NCBI GenBank assembly: GCA_030603485.1
Contig: JAUVXS010000082.1
Location: 1 to 7,794, forward strand
Direction: 5' to 3'
Source: Dehalococcoidia bacterium
GTDB lineage: Bacteria; Chloroflexota; Dehalococcoidia; GIF9; AB-539-J10
DNA: 7,794 nucleotides
The position numbers and the translations under genes are program-made. The notes beneath the pieces are model-generated. The model was not told where the DNA came from. It saw only the letters and a list, made by a program, of their open reading frames with translations, and ran no database searches. Position 1 is the stretch's first letter, and every line of letters begins with the position of its first letter. Below are positions 6,068-7,794 of this stretch, piece after piece.

Positions 6068-6393
6068 GACACCTTTCTGGCACAAACACGTAATTCATCA
6101 AGCTCCTGTTTCTGCGCCTTAGCCAATGCTCCTGCCAATAAGCTCAAAATAGCCAAACTGCAGTGCAGTCTAATCTTATTGAGTCCACAAAAATAATGAC
6201 AATCTAAACGGCGCTCATATTTTAGCCTAGAGTTCACCCGTTCAATTGCAGTTCGCCGGTTGTAGAGATTCATCCACTCTTCTGTGTGTTTGTCATTCCC
6301 TGTCATTTTTGTGAGCAGCCTTGCAGCCTCTTTAAAAAGAAACTCTTTAACTACAACTGCATGGCTCACAGTTTTGAATTTATCGAGAAACAA
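6064..6393 (-). pseudogene. C-terminal remnant of a DDE transposase
   Basis: The frame encodes YNRRTAIERVNSRLK (about residues 44-58), which matches the Y-x2-R-x3-E-x6-K signature of IS4/IS5/IS1182-like DDE transposases, with the catalytic Glu in TAIER. It is followed by a typical C-terminus, CHYFCGLNKIRLHCSLAILSLLAGALA. Intact relatives are roughly 300-500 residues with two catalytic Asp upstream; here only about 75-110 residues remain and both Asp are missing. Homology seems to begin near residue 30, so the upstream part may not be transposase. No ATG start, target duplication or matching terminal repeats are visible. It is an inactive scar next to the promoter of the gene cluster. Confidence 0.85.
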
Positions 6394-6699
6394 GCATCTC
6401 TTATTGAAGAATTGCTCTTAAAATACGAAGGTTTCAAGATTTTCACATATGGACGCAGTGACATCTTTCAATTAGAGCAAGGGGGCGACTTCTTTTCTGA
6501 CTCATTCGAGAGACGCAGATACGAAAGAAGAAACCGAAAAAGAGCGCAACGCATTGTGGATATCTCGGAAGATCTATCTATCCCGGAAAAGGCGCTTAGC
6601 GAAATTGAGCAGGAAGTGTTGGAGGGATGGCTAGTTGGTTGGACTAGGGGAAAGAAGAAGGTCAATGTGAGCTATACAAAACATCTCATTGTGCAATAG
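6361..6699 (+). CDS. Hypothetical 112-aa protein, possibly truncated
   Basis: From ATG 6361 (no clear Shine-Dalgarno sequence) the frame encodes a helical, charged protein. FIEKQASLIEELLLKYEGF is followed by a very basic stretch (SFERRRYERRNRKRAQ, about residues 49-64), an acidic helix (PEKALSEIEQEVLEGW) and a basic end. Composition and length suggest a real gene, but the family is not recognised. The basic stretch could bind nucleic acid. It lies divergent from the gene cluster and overlaps the 5' part of the transposase remnant by about 30 bases, so its own 5' end may have been lost to the insertion. The frame is open upstream to a GTG at 6286, but that part is antisense to transposase sequence. 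Confidence 0.5.
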   Translation: MAHSFEFIEKQASLIEELLLKYEGFKIFTYGRSDIFQLEQGGDFFSDSFERRRYERRNRKRAQRIVDISEDLSIPEKALSEIEQEVLEGWLVGWTRGKKKVNVSYTKHLIVQ

Positions 6700-6702
6700 G
6701 GT

Positions 6703-6721
6703 AACATTCCATCGGAATGTT
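6703..6721. repeat. 8-bp inverted repeat after the 112-aa gene
   Basis: AACATTCC, spacer ATC, GGAATGTT begins three bases past the TAG stop. No T-run follows on either strand, so it is a weak terminator at best; an operator or transcript-end hairpin is possible. Confidence 0.5.
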
Positions 6722-6834
6722 CAGTAATTGAAGAAAGCCCCAATCCTATATACTTATTGAACGGGTTTATTCATCTACAAATGCAAGTCGTTAAGCGGTG
6801 AAAAGCCTTTGTTTGATGAAGTTGTGCTGTTACA
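6722..6834. other. Stretch with no recognised feature
   Basis: I see no gene, promoter or repeat here. It leads into the hairpin-rich segment that follows. Confidence 0.5.
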
Positions 6835-6916
6835 CTGAGACTAGCGCATAAAAGTTATCTCAGGGTAAGTCTCAGACTACCCTCAGGCACAAACTTTCAG
6901 AGTCTCGCCAGACTCT
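6835..6916 (+). other. Cluster of nested and alternative hairpins
   Basis: Within about 80 bases several perfect pairings occur. CTGAGACT (6835-6842) pairs with AGTCTCAG (6868-6875). AAAGTT (6851-6856) pairs with AACTTT (6892-6897), enclosing AGGGTA-a-GTC (6862-6871) paired with GACTACCCT (6875-6883). A separate hairpin AGAGTCT-CGCC-AGACTCT spans 6899-6916. The first pairing and the enclosed stem are mutually exclusive, as in a switch. It could be a structured leader of the zinc-finger-like frame, a small RNA or a folded DNA site. No named RNA family is recognised. Confidence 0.35.
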
Positions 6917-7286
6917 TAACAGAGAGGAGGATAGAGAAATAGCAGAAACCTATCCATGTCCGGTTGAGGTCTGCGACCATGCCCCGTTTAAGACGGTTCA
7001 AGCCCTGCAAAGCCACATCAGAAGTAGCCAATCGGAAGTGCTGGAGGAGAAAGGCCCGGCCAGAGAAGTCCCCATTGTTGAGTATGACTTCACCACTGCT
7101 TAACTGGTTAGGGACAGGCATATAGACATAGAAGAGGCAGCCAGCTATGGCGTGTGGGACAAATCAGCTTTGAGATGGTTGAAAGCTGCTAGGACATTAC
7201 TCCCACTAGGGCATGAGCTTCTTGGCAACCCGATTAAAAATCCCAAGTGTATATCTCATTATATCCCAGAAGCCCTTGACATTTAG
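6852..7286 (+). pseudogene. Decayed zinc-finger-like reading frame
   Basis: One frame is open from 6852 to a TAA at 7101-7103 and, past that single stop, open again to a TAG at 7284-7286. The first part includes YPCPVEVCDHAPF, then LQSHIRSSQ: this resembles a C2H2 finger (C-x4-C-x4-F-x5-L-x2-H), but the last His is replaced by Gln. The second part contains DIEEAASYGVWDKSALRWLK, a helical protein-like sequence. No ATG or Shine-Dalgarno sequence is found for the first part, and 6852-6916 is also the hairpin cluster. It may be the remains of a zinc-finger gene, with the stop as one lesion. Confidence is low because the frame could be open by chance. Confidence 0.3.
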
Positions 7287-7304
7287 TGCTACGTATGCTA
7301 CACT
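7276..7304 (+). promoter_or_regulatory. Near-consensus promoter with operator-like repeats
   Basis: TTGACA (7276-7281), a 17-bp spacer and TACACT (7299-7304), with an extended TGC before the -10. The first codon of the RHH gene starts 7 bases after the -10, so the transcript would be essentially leaderless. TGCTAC is repeated at 7287-7292 and 7296-7301 (9-bp step) between the -35 and -10, and TTGACAT is repeated at 7276-7282 and 7306-7312 (30-bp step). Such repeats suit binding of the ribbon-helix-helix product to its own promoter. Confidence 0.8.
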
Positions 7305-7310
7305 TTTGAC

Positions 7311-7475
7311 ATGAGTCAAGAAACTAAGGAACCACGTAATATAAGGATAAGACCTAACGTTCTCCACCAGGCCCACATTGCTGCTGTGATTCAGAAGAAG
7401 ACGCTGGGTCAGTGGCTTGAAGAGGCGATATTGGAGAAGATAGAAAGAGAGCAAAAACTTGGTAAGGAGGAATAA
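7311..7475 (+). CDS. Small ribbon-helix-helix DNA-binding protein
   Basis: 54 residues. After a short polar tail comes RNIRIRPNVLHQAHIAAV (a beta strand, then the first helix) and TLGQWLEEAILEKIERE (the second helix), the plan of MetJ/Arc/CopG ribbon-helix-helix proteins, which bind DNA as dimers through the strand. The ATG lies just after a strong promoter and has no Shine-Dalgarno sequence, consistent with leaderless translation. The next frame begins 4 bases after its stop and has its own Shine-Dalgarno sequence formed by the last codons. Given the tRNA-derived att site about 100 bases downstream and the repeats in its promoter, it may be an autoregulated repressor, an excisionase-like factor or an antitoxin. 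The sequence does not decide between these. Confidence 0.78.
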   Translation: MSQETKEPRNIRIRPNVLHQAHIAAVIQKKTLGQWLEEAILEKIEREQKLGKEE

Positions 7476-7479
7476 AGGG

Positions 7480-7632
7480 ATGGAAGAAAGGGTACCTGAT
7501 TATCACAATTCCACTTCATTCCAACAGCTTTGGGATGCCCTTGGCTCAAAGCTGATTGAAGCCGCACAAGGGAGCCTGACTTTTAATCAGGGTGTCACAG
7601 GTTCGAGACCTGTACGGCCTACTTATTTGTAG
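7480..7632 (+). CDS. 50-aa frame whose C-terminus is tRNA-derived
   Basis: ATG at 7480 follows AAGGAGG (7464-7470) by 9 bases, a good start coupled to the RHH gene. Residues 1-31 (MEERVPDYHNSTSF, then LWDALGSKLIEAAQG) are element-encoded and probably helical. Residues 32-48 (LTFNQGVTGSRPVRPT) are the translation of the tRNA-Lys fragment, and the stop TAG lies just past it. This is what is seen when integration cuts the end off an element gene and replaces it with chromosomal tRNA sequence, so the circular form of the element may encode a different C-terminus. Family not recognised; an RHH partner (for example the toxin-side partner of an antitoxin) is possible. Confidence 0.55.
   Translation: MEERVPDYHNSTSFQQLWDALGSKLIEAAQGSLTFNQGVTGSRPVRPTYL
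7573..7621 (+). tRNA. Partial tRNA-Lys(UUU), 3' half only (att site)
   Basis: The segment gives the anticodon arm CCTGA-CTTTTAA-TCAGG (anticodon TTT, 7582-7584), variable loop GTGTC, T-arm ACAGG-TTCGAGA-CCTGT, 3' acceptor strand ACGGCCT and discriminator A. CCA is not encoded (CTT follows). The matching 5' acceptor strand AGGCCGT and a D-arm are absent upstream, where the 50-aa frame lies instead. It is therefore not a functional gene but the tRNA end of an integration site. The first 24 bases recur inverted at 1-24. Confidence 0.88.
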
Positions 7633-7650
7633 CTAATTTAAAGCTAAACA

Positions 7651-7684
7651 AAACCACCCTAATTTTAGGGTGGTTTTTCTTTTT
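7651..7684 (+). terminator. Rho-independent terminator after the tRNA fragment
   Basis: AAACCACCCT pairs with AGGGTGGTTT (7651-7660 with 7667-7676), extended by one A-T pair at the loop, followed by a T-rich run to 7684. It is placed as the native terminator of the tRNA gene and now ends transcripts of the RHH gene and the 50-aa frame. Confidence 0.88.
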
Positions 7685-7794
7685 AGCCGATAGTGACCCC
7701 CTGATTCGCCTAAGAATATTCTGCCGTATCACCCCTCGTACTTGCCCGCTGGACAATTTACAGGAAAGGCAGGCAAGGCACATCACCCCGCACC
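7685..7794. other. Right flank without recognised feature
   Basis: About 110 bases past the terminator. No gene start, promoter or RNA is evident. It is presumably chromosomal sequence downstream of the tRNA gene. Confidence 0.4.

Larger units (their letters stand above)
7163..7556. repeat. Three CAGCTTTGRG repeats near the att site
   Basis: ATCAGCTTTGAG occurs at 7163-7174 and, inverted, at 7545-7556 (12 of 12). A third, direct copy CAGCTTTGGGATG at 7525-7537 matches CAGCTTTGAGATG (7166-7178) in 12 of 13 bases. The last two lie within 50 bases of the tRNA-derived core. Their placement resembles arm-type binding sites of a tyrosine integrase or its excisionase, but this is inferred from position only. 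Confidence 0.4.

Noticed and set aside
6897..7121. Minus-strand 74-aa open frame
   Set aside because: It begins without a Shine-Dalgarno sequence and lies opposite the finger-like plus frame. Its sequence shows no domain.
7206..7454. Minus-strand 82-aa open frame
   Set aside because: It is antisense to the RHH gene and its promoter, which have strong independent support.
7540..7621. Complete functional tRNA-Lys gene
   Set aside because: The 3' half is perfect, but no 5' acceptor strand complementary to ACGGCCT and no D-arm exist upstream.

Overview
The window looks bacterial. Several starts have strong AAGGAGG Shine-Dalgarno sequences, there are sigma-70-type promoters (an extended -10 TGCTATAAT, and TTGACA-17 bp-TACACT), and there are hairpin-plus-U-run terminators. 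A tRNA-Lys(UUU) 3' half near the right end has no encoded CCA, which fits lineages that add CCA after transcription. I cannot name the taxon. The SMC-like ATPase resembles archaeal SMC-related proteins, so exchange with archaea is possible.

Layout. (1) Base 1-24 is a copy of the tRNA-Lys anticodon region on the minus strand; the matching copy lies inverted at 7573-7596, where the tRNA 3' half continues to 7621. Neither copy has a tRNA 5' half inside the window, so both look like att-type scars of integrative elements. (2) From 5982 down to 241 lies a compact minus-strand gene cluster with a promoter at 6039-6067 and a terminator at 160-193. Its order is: an unknown protein with a winged-helix-like stretch (244 aa); a single-domain AAA ATPase (242 aa); a 13-bp terminator-like hairpin; an unknown 129-aa protein; an unknown 93-aa protein overlapping it by 142 bp; a short Rad50/SMC-like ATPase with a central CxxC hook (613 aa); an unknown 134-aa protein; a decayed zinc-ribbon gene; and a Cys-rich nucleotidyltransferase-like protein (288 aa). 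(3) At 6064-6393 is the C-terminal remnant of a DDE transposase, and the cluster's promoter sits at its very end. (4) From 6361 to 7632 the genes face the other way (+): a hypothetical 112-aa protein, a hairpin-rich non-coding stretch, a decayed zinc-finger-like frame, a small ribbon-helix-helix protein with its own leaderless promoter, and a 50-aa reading frame whose C-terminus is encoded by the tRNA fragment. A terminator follows the tRNA fragment.

How it may work together. The cluster pairs an SMC-like DNA-binding ATPase with a classical-clade AAA ATPase, several lineage-specific small partners and a nucleotidyltransferase, all on what appears to be a tRNA-integrated mobile region. I do not recognise it as Wadjet, Lamassu or another named defence system. 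A role in defence, replicon maintenance or DNA processing of the element is inference. No integrase is visible in the window; the small RHH protein next to the att site is a candidate excision or control factor.
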